NCBI GenBank assembly: GCA_044370695.1
Contig: JBILVB010000196.1
Span: forward strand, 1 to 6,479
Direction of reading: 5' to 3'
Length of the DNA: 6,479 bases
From: JBEIFW01 sp044370695
Lineage (GTDB): Bacteria > Actinomycetota > Acidimicrobiia > Acidimicrobiales > Ilumatobacteraceae
A program made the position numbers and the translations under genes. Shown one piece after another: positions 1 to 5,639 of this stretch (position 1 is its first letter; every line of letters starts with the position of its first letter). A model generated the notes under the pieces. The model worked only from the letters and a program-made list of their open reading frames with translations. It was not told the DNA's origin and made no database searches.

Positions 1-486
1 CGCGGACTCGGCCGGCACCGCCGAGTCGGCCGGCACCGCGGGCGCCGGGGCGTCGGAACCGTCGACGGCCGCCGCTGCGGCAAGCGCCTCGACGTCCTCG
101 GACACGATGCGTCCGCCGGGCCCGGTCCCGACGACCCGTCCCAGGTCCACGCCGAGCGTCCGGGCCACGCGCCGCGCATTCGGGCTCGCGACCAGACGCC
201 CGGCCGCGGCAGCCGGCGCGGCGGCCGGGGTCTCGGCGGGCGCCGCCGCCTCGCCACCGCCGATCGTGCCGAGCGCGTCGCCGCATCGGTACGTCGCGCC
301 GACCTGGCCGGTCTGGCGGAGGATCCCGCTCGCCGGCGACTCCACCTCGGTTTCGACCTTGTCGGTCTCGATGCGCACGATCGGTGCGCCCGCAACGACC
401 TCGGCGCCGTCGTCGACGAGCCAGGCGACGATCGTCGCTTCCTCCATGGTGAGGCCGAGCTTGGGCATGGCGAACGTGACGCTCAT
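1..486 (-). CDS. Lipoyl-domain E2 acyltransferase of a 2-oxoacid/acetoin dehydrogenase complex, N-terminal part (cut by the left window edge)
   Basis: E2 subunits carry acyl groups from the ThDP-dependent E1 to CoA on a swinging lipoyl arm; this is the cytoplasmic core partner of the E1 alpha/beta genes just upstream. The 162 visible residues contain a biotinyl/lipoyl domain (about 3-78) with the lipoylation loop E-T-D-K-V-E and Lys43 as the attachment site. An Ala/Pro-rich linker follows (79-97), then a peripheral-subunit-binding domain (about 98-135; S-P-N-A-R-R-V-A-R and G-T-G-P-G-G-R-I), then a second Ala/Pro linker where the window stops. The catalytic domain (HxxxDG motif) would lie outside. 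The ATG at 486 overlaps the acoX TGA as ATGA, and an AAAGG Shine-Dalgarno sits 7 nt upstream, which fixes the start. Family assignment is firm; substrate (acetoin, pyruvate or branched 2-oxoacid) is undecided. Confidence 0.93.
   Translation of the reverse strand, partial: MSVTFAMPKLGLTMEEATIVAWLVDDGAEVVAGAPIVRIETDKVETEVESPASGILRQTGQVGATYRCGDALGTIGGGEAAAPAETPAAAPAAAAGRLVASPNARRVARTLGVDLGRVVGTGPGGRIVSEDVEALAAAAAVDGSDAPAPAVPADSAVPAESA
4..39 (-). repeat. 18-bp tandem repeat (two copies) in the E2 inter-domain linker
   Basis: Positions 4-21 and 22-39 are two 18-bp units that differ at two positions (gactcggcc... and gagtcggcc...). On the minus strand they encode V-P-A-D-S-A and V-P-A-E-S-A. Such Ala/Pro/Ser repeats are usual in flexible E2 linkers; the unit may continue beyond the window edge. 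Confidence 0.7.
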
Positions 487-1472
487 GGCGCGTGCCTTTC
501 TGCGGCGGGATCGCGTGGTCCGGCGAGGTCGAGTGTGCGGGCGACGTCGATGAGACGCGGCCCGTCGCAGGCGAGCACGACCCGGGCCGATTCGCCGGGT
601 CGTAGGACGAGATCGCGCTCGCCGTCGAAGGCGAGTACGCCGGGCCCGTCGAGCAGGACCGGTACGCCGGGTTCGAGCGTGGCGCCCGCGCGCACCGCGA
701 CCGTCTCGAACCGTCCGGGCGCGATCGCCACCCGGCACGGCCGACCGCCCTCCCCGAGGTGCACGATCGCCCCGCGGCCGCAGCCCCGGGGGGCCCGGAC
801 CATCGACGCAGCGATCGCCGAGAGGCCCACGGCGTCGGGTTCGGCGATCGCACACACGACGGTCCGCAGGGCGCTCACGTCCCACACGGCCCGGCTGCCG
901 GTGAAGCGGCCCTCCAGCAACGCGAGGTCCACCAGCGCAAGGTCGTCACCGCCGTCGGGCCGGCGCACCTCGAGCACGGCGAGTCGATCCGCAGCCCGGG
1001 CGAGTGGCACGCGCCCGCTCGCCACGGCGGCGGCGGCCAGACCCGCCACGGTGCCCTCCACCGGCCGGGGGAACACGTTGTTGGTCCCGGTCGACAGTGC
1101 GACGAGCGGCACGTCCCGCCACCCGAGCACGACGTCGCGACAGGTGCCGTCGCCGCCGAGGGCGATGACGGCGGCGGCACCCGCATCGCGCAGCGCCGCT
1201 GCTGCGGCCCGGGTGTCGGCCGAGCGGCCCTCGAGCCCGGGGTCGACGATCTCGACTCCGACGCCGAGCGCGACCCCCTCCGCGGCCCGGAGCGCGAGGT
1301 GGTGGGTGTCGGCGGCGACGAGCAGCCGGTCGGCCCCGCCCTCGGCGGCACCGACCATCGCCCGGCGCAAGGTGCCGATCTTCGCCGCGTCCGACACCGG
1401 CGAGGCGAGCGACACGAGCCGCCGGACGTCCTTGCCGGCGTAGGGGTTGGCGATGAAGCCGACGGCGCCCAC
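483..1472 (-). CDS. acoX: AcoX-like ATP-NAD kinase-fold protein of the acetoin dehydrogenase operon
   Basis: This 329-residue protein has the NAD kinase/diacylglycerol kinase-like fold. The N terminus G-F-I-A-N-P-Y-A-G-K-D resembles the phosphate-binding start of AcoX proteins. The hallmark GGDGT motif is at 106-110 and S-T-G-T-N-N at 127-132 matches the second nucleotide-binding segment. The C-terminal half (about 160-315) is the beta-rich domain. AcoX is known from acetoin catabolism operons but its reaction is not settled; NAD(H) phosphorylation or repair is only inferred from the fold. The GTG at 1472 is chosen because it lies 5 bp after the E1 beta stop and directly precedes the conserved N terminus; the upstream open frame runs through E1 beta in the wrong frame. 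A GAGG lies only 3 nt ahead, so initiation may depend on translational coupling. The stop overlaps the E2 start (ATGA). Confidence 0.87.
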   Translation of the reverse strand: MGAVGFIANPYAGKDVRRLVSLASPVSDAAKIGTLRRAMVGAAEGGADRLLVAADTHHLALRAAEGVALGVGVEIVDPGLEGRSADTRAAAAALRDAGAAAVIALGGDGTCRDVVLGWRDVPLVALSTGTNNVFPRPVEGTVAGLAAAAVASGRVPLARAADRLAVLEVRRPDGGDDLALVDLALLEGRFTGSRAVWDVSALRTVVCAIAEPDAVGLSAIAASMVRAPRGCGRGAIVHLGEGGRPCRVAIAPGRFETVAVRAGATLEPGVPVLLDGPGVLAFDGERDLVLRPGESARVVLACDGPRLIDVARTLDLAGPRDPAAERHAP

Positions 1473-1477
1473 GGGCC

Positions 1478-2479
1478 TCAGGCGCGCTGCAGGGTGCTGC
1501 GCACGGCGGCCGCGATCCGGTCGGCGTCGGGCAGGTACGCCTGCTCGAGTACCGGGGAGAACGGTACCGGCGAGAACGGCGCCGCCACCCGGCCGACGGG
1601 CGCGTCGAGGTAGTCGAACGCCTCCTCCTGGATCTGGGCGGCGATCTCGGCGCCGAGCCCACCGAAGCGGACGGCCTCGTGGACCACGACGATCCGGTTG
1701 GTCCGCCGCGCCGACTCGACGATCGTCGCCGTGTCGAGAGGCTGGAGCGTGCGGGGGTCGATCACCTCGACCTCGATCCCATCCTCGGCGAGCCGCTTGG
1801 CGGCCCGCATCGATTCGTCGACCATGCGACCGAAGGCGACGACGGTGACGTCGCGGCCCGGGCGCTTCACCTCGGCGACGCCGAGTGGGATCGCATAGCA
1901 CTCCTCGGGCACGGGCCCCTTGGCGCCGAGCAGGCGCTTGTGCTTCACCATCACCGTCGGGTTGTCCTCCCGGATGCAGGACACCATCAGGCCCTTCATG
2001 TCGTACGCGTTCGACGGGTACACGACCTTGAGGCCTGGAACGTGGCACAGGATCGCCTCGAGGCTCTGGCTGTGCTGGGCGGCAGCGGACAGCCCCGCAC
2101 CGCCGGCGGTGGTGATCGTCAAGGGCAAGGTGGCCTTGCCGCCGAACATGTACTTGAGCTTCGCCGCCTGGTTGACGACCTGGTCGAGCGCAACGAGCAG
2201 GAAGTCCATGAACATGATGTCGACGATCGGGCGCAGGCCGGACACCGCCGATCCGATGCCGAGGCCGATGATCGCCTGCTCGCTGATCGGGGTGTCGACC
2301 ACCCGCCGCTCGCCGAAGCGGGCCTGGAGGCCGGCGAAACTGCCGAACACGCCGCCGAAGGCGCCGACGTCCTCCCCGGCGCAGAACACCGAGTCGTCGG
2401 CGTCCATGCACTGGCGGACGGCCTCGTTGAAGGCCTGGACGTAGGTGAGGGAGCGGACGTCGGTCGAGGTGGCGCTCAT
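1478..2479 (-). CDS. ThDP-dependent dehydrogenase E1 component, beta subunit (AcoB/PdhB-like)
   Basis: This 333-residue protein is the beta chain of an alpha2beta2 E1 enzyme that decarboxylates or cleaves a 2-oxo substrate and passes the acyl group to lipoyl-E2. The N-terminal pyrimidine-binding domain shows G-E-D-V-G at 35-39 and D-T-P-I-S-E-Q at 62-68; Glu67 is the family glutamate that activates the ThDP aminopyrimidine. Other conserved segments are A-Q-H-S-Q-S at 134-139 (His136) and V-Y-P-S-N-A-Y-D at 153-160. The C-terminal transketolase domain includes E-V-I-D-P-R-T-L at 238-245, V-H-E-A at 266-269 and the terminal P-F-S-P-V-L-E-Q-A-Y-L-P. Length is normal. The ATG at 2479 overlaps the E1 alpha stop (ATGA) and has GGAG 8 nt upstream. 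The earlier in-frame stretch is only a shadow inside E1 alpha. Confidence 0.96.
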   Translation of the reverse strand: MSATSTDVRSLTYVQAFNEAVRQCMDADDSVFCAGEDVGAFGGVFGSFAGLQARFGERRVVDTPISEQAIIGLGIGSAVSGLRPIVDIMFMDFLLVALDQVVNQAAKLKYMFGGKATLPLTITTAGGAGLSAAAQHSQSLEAILCHVPGLKVVYPSNAYDMKGLMVSCIREDNPTVMVKHKRLLGAKGPVPEECYAIPLGVAEVKRPGRDVTVVAFGRMVDESMRAAKRLAEDGIEVEVIDPRTLQPLDTATIVESARRTNRIVVVHEAVRFGGLGAEIAAQIQEEAFDYLDAPVGRVAAPFSPVPFSPVLEQAYLPDADRIAAAVRSTLQRA

Positions 2480-3453
2480 CGCAGGGTCTCCGTGTAGACG
2501 TCGGCGAGCAGGGAGGCAGGATCGGGCAGCGGGCTCGCCTCGGCGAACGCGATGGCGTCCTCGATCTCGGCGCGCGCCTCGGCCCAGGTCGCGTCGAGGT
2601 CGGCCTTGCCGAGCGAGCCGTCGGCGAGGACTCGTTGCTCGAGCAACGAGATCGGGTCGCGCTGGCGCCATTGCGCGACCTCGTCGTCGCTGCGGTACTT
2701 GAGGCCGAGGTTCTGCACGCCGTGATGGTTGAAGAACCGGTAGGTCTTGGCCTCGACGAGTGAGGGGCCCTCGCCGGCGCGTGCCCGGGCGATCGCCTCG
2801 CCCGCCGCTTCGTGGACCGCCACCACGTCCATGCCGTCGACGATCACGCCCGGCATGCCGTAGCCGGTCGCCCGGTCGACGATGTCGGTGATCGCCATGG
2901 TCTTCGAGCGGGGTGTGAACTCGCCGTACTCGTTGTTCTCGCACACGAACACCGCCGGCAGCTTGAGCGCGCACGCCATGTTGGCGGCCTCGTGGAAGGC
3001 GCCGATGTTCGTCGAGCCGTCACCGAAGAACGCGACGGCCACCGTGCCGTCGGCCCGGTACTTGCTGGCGAACGCCGCACCGACCGCGATGGGGGACCCG
3101 GCGCCGACGATCCCGTTGGCGCCCAACATGCCCAACTCGAGCGAGCTGATGTGCATCGAGCCCCCCTTGCCGTTGCAGTACCCGGTGGCCTTGCCCATCA
3201 GCTCGGCCATCATCGGGGCGAACCGGCCGCCCTTGGCCACGAGGTGGCCGTGACCTCGGTGGGTCGAGGTGATCCGGTCGGCGTCGCTCAGGTGGGCGCA
3301 CACCCCGGACGCCACCGCCTCCTCGCCGACGTAGAGGTGGAGGAAGCCGGGAAGCTTGGCGGCCTCGGCGAGGCGGCCGGCCGCCTCCTCGAACAACCGG
3401 ATGCGGACCATGCGACGGTGGAGGTCGCGCAGCACGTCAGGCGTGGGATCCAT
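2476..3453 (-). CDS. ThDP-dependent dehydrogenase E1 component, alpha subunit (AcoA/PdhA-like)
   Basis: This 325-residue protein is the alpha chain of the E1 heterotetramer. The ThDP/Mg motif begins with G-D-G at 144-146 and ends with N-N at 173-174 (G-D-G-S-T-N ... C-E-N-N). Upstream are the family segments S-T-H-R-G-H-G-H at 63-70 and G-K-G-G-S-M-H at 95-101. The normal size and the adjacent acoX gene favour an acetoin-dehydrogenase-like or broad 2-oxoacid enzyme over housekeeping pyruvate dehydrogenase, but substrate cannot be proved from sequence. The active-site loop reads Y-R-F-F-N-H-H-G (238-245) and is followed by K-Y-R-S-D-D-E at 252-258, so the usual G-H before the loop is replaced by N-H-H-G. 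The ATG at 3453 has only a weak AGG about 8 nt upstream and follows a 73-bp gap, the longest inside the operon. Confidence 0.96.
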   Translation of the reverse strand: MDPTPDVLRDLHRRMVRIRLFEEAAGRLAEAAKLPGFLHLYVGEEAVASGVCAHLSDADRITSTHRGHGHLVAKGGRFAPMMAELMGKATGYCNGKGGSMHISSLELGMLGANGIVGAGSPIAVGAAFASKYRADGTVAVAFFGDGSTNIGAFHEAANMACALKLPAVFVCENNEYGEFTPRSKTMAITDIVDRATGYGMPGVIVDGMDVVAVHEAAGEAIARARAGEGPSLVEAKTYRFFNHHGVQNLGLKYRSDDEVAQWRQRDPISLLEQRVLADGSLGKADLDATWAEARAEIEDAIAFAEASPLPDPASLLADVYTETLR

Positions 3454-3526
3454 CGGGCGAGCCTGCCACGCCGGGAGGGCGCCCCGGAAACGGTGGGCCG
3501 GCCCGAGCCGGCGATGCGACGGCGGG
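3454..3526 (-). promoter_or_regulatory. Intercistronic gap with two GC-rich inverted repeats before the E1 alpha gene
   Basis: This is the longest spacer within the operon. Positions 3497-3512 form a perfect hairpin (GCCGGC, TCGG loop, GCCGGC on the minus strand). A second possible stem (CCGGG/CCCGG with a 7-nt loop) lies nearer the E1 alpha start. Neither is followed by a T tract, so a classical intrinsic terminator is not supported. A processing/stability element, an attenuator or an internal promoter are all possible; I see no convincing -35/-10 pair. Confidence 0.35.
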
Positions 3527-4033
3527 TCAGCCGGGGCGGACCCAGTGCCCCTGGTCGTCGAAGACGAGGTCGACGAGCTCGCCGGGCCGGACCTCGTCGT
3601 CGGTGCCGAGGGCGACGGTCACCTTCTGGTAGTTCCACTTCATGACGTCGACGGTCAGCTCGACGAGCTGGGCGTCGCTGAAGTGCGCCCGCAGGCGGGC
3701 GACCAGCTCGTCGGGAATCTGGCCGGGTTGCGTCATCAGCCACTCGGCCAGTTCGATCGCCGCCTTGTGCGCCTCGGCCAGGTCGCTCGTTCGCCAGCGG
3801 TCGACCTTGGCCACCATCGTCTCGTCGAGACCGTCGTGCCTGGCGACCGCCAGGCGCACCGACAGTCAGGTTCGGCAGTCGTGGTGCGACGCGCAGCGCA
3901 GCCGCACGAGCTCGGTGGTGACCGGGTCGACGGCGGCGAGGCGGACCACGGCGGCCTGCCAGTCGCGCAGCGCCCGTCGCAGCGGCACGGCACCCGGGGT
4001 GGCCGGCGGGATCCGGTGTGAGCGGACGGTCAT
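3527..4033 (-). CDS. CMD/AhpD-family selenoprotein (CxxU), with in-frame TGA read as selenocysteine
   Basis: Translating through one in-frame TGA gives a 168-residue carboxymuconolactone decarboxylase (CMD)/AhpD-family protein. Residues 39-60 form the active-site helix: T-E-L-V-R-L-R, then H-D-C-R-T-U-L-S-V-R with Cys53 and Sec56. Related CMD proteins carry a second cysteine at this point (CxxC followed by x-S-x-R; family recall). Downstream sequence is intact: D-G-L-D-E-T-M-V-A-K-V-D-R-W, then L-V-E-L-T-V-D-V-M-K-W-N-Y-Q-K-V-T-V-A-L, and the stop at 3527. The start is well supported: ATGA overlap with the preceding CMD gene and a GGAGG 7 nt before the ATG at 4033. Both halves lie in one frame, so no frameshift is needed. 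A SECIS-like hairpin follows the TGA. The likely role is redox (thiol/selenol peroxidase or reductase) chemistry on the operon's pathway. Alternatives are a nonsense-mutated pseudogene or a sequencing error; both leave the hairpin unexplained. Confidence 0.82.
3833..3863 (-). promoter_or_regulatory. Candidate bacterial SECIS hairpin immediately 3' of the in-frame TGA
   Basis: Numbering the mRNA from the U of UGA (3868) as 1, three stems stack: 6-8 with 34-36 (GUC/GAC), 10-13 with 30-33 (GUGC/GCAC) and 16-20 with 25-29 (CUGGC/GCCAG). They are interrupted only by a bulged G9 and bulged G14-C15. The apical loop is GGUC at 21-24 (3845-3848). Bacterial SECIS elements lie inside the coding region with the apical loop roughly 16-37 nt after UGA and a G in the first loop positions. 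In E. coli fdhF the essential loop G and U are at 23 and 24; here the GGU is at 21-23. All 12 pairs are Watson-Crick. Recognition by SelB is inferred. Confidence 0.72.
3866..3868 (-). other. In-frame TGA codon 56, proposed selenocysteine insertion site
   Basis: The codon order is GAC TGC CGA ACC TGA CTG TCG GTG, giving D-C-R-T-U-L-S-V. The TGA sits at the resolving or attacking position of a CxxC redox motif. All seven genes with a visible 3' end stop with TGA, so UGA is a normal stop here and global recoding is excluded; decoding would have to be local. Confidence 0.78.
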
Positions 4034-4467
4034 GCGATGGCCTCCAGACCGAGTCGTTGCCAGGCGAGGGTGAGGCGCATGCGCTGCTCGACGACGAGCA
4101 CGCCGTGCACGAAGTCGCTCACGCCCGGGGCGCCGAGGTGTTCGACGAGCGTCGCCACCTGTTCGTCGGTGACCGTGGCGACGTCGAGCACGTACTGCTC
4201 GACGAACGCGAGCACGGCCCGGTCCCGGCCGTCGAAGCGATCCGAGGAGGGCCACGACGAGAGCGCAGCCACGGTGTCGTCGTCGAGCACCGGGCCGGTC
4301 GCGCCGGGGGTGCGCCGGGCGAGCTCGCCGTCGTGGCCGAGCAGTTGCGCGATGCGCAGCCGGGCGAGCTCCAGCAGACGGGGCTCGACGGCGGCCCAGG
4401 CCGCGGCGTGGTTGTCCGCGAGCGCGCTCGCGACGCCGGTGGACTCGCCGAGGACCGGGACCTGCAC
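4030..4467 (-). CDS. CMD/AhpD-like family protein without cysteines
   Basis: This 145-residue protein has an AhpD-like all-helical pattern. The segment L-L-E-L-A-R-L-R-I-A-Q-L-L at 31-43 corresponds to the active-site helix of CMD proteins. It is followed by D-R-D-R-A-V-L-A-F-V-E-Q-Y-V at 79-92 (written here from G80-R81 context) and V-S-D-F-V-H-G-V-L-V-V-E-Q-R-M at 116-130. There is no cysteine in the whole protein, so CxxC redox chemistry is impossible; where AhpD has the pair, this protein reads G-H-D-G-E-L. It overlaps the selenoprotein gene by ATGA, and the two may form a hetero-oligomer with this chain as structural or substrate-binding partner (inference). The GTG at 4467, 8 bp after the thiolase stop, is the only usual start codon near the conserved N terminus; no clear Shine-Dalgarno is visible, which suggests translational coupling. 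Confidence 0.75.
   Translation of the reverse strand: MQVPVLGESTGVASALADNHAAAWAAVEPRLLELARLRIAQLLGHDGELARRTPGATGPVLDDDTVAALSSWPSSDRFDGRDRAVLAFVEQYVLDVATVTDEQVATLVEHLGAPGVSDFVHGVLVVEQRMRLTLAWQRLGLEAIA
4041..4045 (-). promoter_or_regulatory. Shine-Dalgarno of the CMD selenoprotein gene
   Basis: GGAGG on the minus strand, 7 nt before the ATG at 4033, inside the end of the preceding CMD gene. It shows that the reading frame containing the TGA has a dedicated, intact initiation site, whereas the GTG at 3859 just after the TGA has none. Confidence 0.75.
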
Positions 4468-4475
4468 GGCCGGGC

Positions 4476-5609
4476 TCAGCGGGCCAGGATCGTGACGCCC
4501 GAGATGCCCGGTGCGCCGTAGACGTGCGTGTAGGCGACCTTGGGGTCGTTCGGCACCTGACGGCTGCCCGCATCCCCACGGAGCTGGAGCACGTTCTCGT
4601 ACACCTGACGCAGGCCCGACGCTCCGATCGGCTCGCCGTTCGCGATGCAGCCGCCGTCGGTGTTGACGGGCAAGCGGCCTCCGATCTCGGTCTCGCCGGA
4701 CTGGATCATCAGCTCCTGGTCGCCGTCGGCGCAGAAGCCGTTCTCCGCCATGTGCATCACCTCGGCGCCGGCCTCGGTGTCCTGGAGTTGGGCGAGGTCG
4801 ACGTCCTCGGGCCCGATGCCGGCCATCTCGAACGCCGCCTTCGACGCGTCGACCGTCGGGCCGACGCCGTACTCGATCGACAACGACGGGGCGAGCACCT
4901 CGAAGCTGCCGAACCGGCGGGACTTCACGGCGGCCGCCTTCAGGAAGACCGGCTTGTCGGTGTAGCGGTGGGCGATGTCGGCCCGGCACAGCACGAGCGC
5001 CACGCCACCCTCGGCCGGCGAGCAGAACATGTACTGCGTCAAGGGGTACGACAGCATCGGCGAGTTGAGGATCTCCTCTTCCGACAGCGGCTTGGAACGC
5101 CAGGCCATCGGGTTCATCGCACCGTTGCGGCTGGCCTTGGCCGCCACCTTCGCCAGCGTGTTCTGCGAGATCCCGTACTGCTCCATGTACCGGTTGATCT
5201 TCATGCCGAAGAACTGCGTGGTGAGCGCGAGGCCGGACGCGCCGTACCAGTTGGTACCGCCGACACGGAACGCCCCGCGCTCGTGCTTGTCGAACCCGAC
5301 CGCAATCCCGATGTCGTACAGGCCCGAGCGGATCGTGGAGTAGGCGCTGAACAGCGCCGAGCCTCCGGTGGCGCAGCCGTTGGCCACGTTGATGAACTGC
5401 AGGCCGGTGAGGCCGAGCTTGGACACCATCGTGTCCGCGGCACCCGCGGCGGCCGAACCGCCGAAGGCGAACTGCATGTCCTCCCAGCCGACGCCGGCAT
5501 CGGCGAGGGCTCGCCGCACGGCGATGACCCCCTGGTCCTGGCCGGACACGCCTTCGGTGCGGCCGAACCGGTGGATGCCGATCCCGACGATGGCGACCTC
5601 ATCGCTCAT
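4476..5609 (-). CDS. Thiolase-fold lipid-transfer protein (SCP-x/Ltp family), possible acyl-CoA aldolase or thiolase
   Basis: This 377-residue protein belongs to the SCP-x/Ltp branch of the thiolase superfamily, which acts on CoA thioesters. Cys79 in N-V-A-N-G-C-A-T-G-G (74-83) is at the thiolase nucleophile position. N-T-D-G-G-C-I-A-N-G-E-P-I-G-A-S-G (316-332) is the C-terminal CoA-site loop. The usual HDxF segment is replaced by Q-D-T-E-A-G-A-E (276-283), and the terminal C-x-G loop by H-V-Y-G-A-P-G-I-S-G (362-371), so the second His and Cys of a classical thiolase are missing. This subfamily usually pairs with a DUF35 protein, found here 30 bp upstream. As I recall, the steroid side-chain aldolase Ltp2 uses active-site tyrosines instead; Tyr247 and Tyr364 are candidates here. 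The ATG at 5609 has AGGAG 9 nt upstream. Confidence 0.92.
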   Translation of the reverse strand: MSDEVAIVGIGIHRFGRTEGVSGQDQGVIAVRRALADAGVGWEDMQFAFGGSAAAGAADTMVSKLGLTGLQFINVANGCATGGSALFSAYSTIRSGLYDIGIAVGFDKHERGAFRVGGTNWYGASGLALTTQFFGMKINRYMEQYGISQNTLAKVAAKASRNGAMNPMAWRSKPLSEEEILNSPMLSYPLTQYMFCSPAEGGVALVLCRADIAHRYTDKPVFLKAAAVKSRRFGSFEVLAPSLSIEYGVGPTVDASKAAFEMAGIGPEDVDLAQLQDTEAGAEVMHMAENGFCADGDQELMIQSGETEIGGRLPVNTDGGCIANGEPIGASGLRQVYENVLQLRGDAGSRQVPNDPKVAYTHVYGAPGISGVTILAR

Positions 5610-5639
5610 GGTGATGTTCTCCTGTGGTGGGCGCCGGGA

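Noticed and set aside
535..1613. Long plus-strand open frames opposite acoX and E1 beta
   Set aside because: Ser/Arg/Pro/Thr-rich low-complexity translations with no family features, explained by GC-rich antisense codon bias over well-conserved minus-strand genes.
1473..2411. Upstream extension of the acoX frame to 642 codons
   Set aside because: The added 313 codons are an Arg-rich out-of-frame reading of E1 beta; the kinase fold begins at GTG 1472.
1679..2497. 272-codon plus-strand frame opposite E1 beta
   Set aside because: His/Asp/Gly/Arg-rich shadow; the minus-strand frame has full E1 beta motifs and a good start.
2812..3645. 277-codon plus-strand frame opposite E1 alpha
   Set aside because: Antisense shadow crossing the intergenic gap, with no recognisable domain.
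3527..3859. Independent 110-aa gene starting at GTG 3859
   Set aside because: It starts 7 codons after the TGA, within the CMD active-site helix, has no Shine-Dalgarno, and lacks the N-terminal half of the fold. It is the downstream part of the TGA-containing gene.
3866..3868. Genome-wide UGA recoding (code 4 or 25) as the cause of the in-frame TGA
   Set aside because: All seven genes with a visible 3' end terminate at TGA in the right places, so UGA works as stop in this organism.
3866..4579. Long minus-strand open frame (237 codons) ending at the TGA
   Set aside because: Everything upstream of 4033 is Arg/Pro/Ala-rich shadow of the first CMD and thiolase genes; only the part from ATG 4033 is CMD-like.
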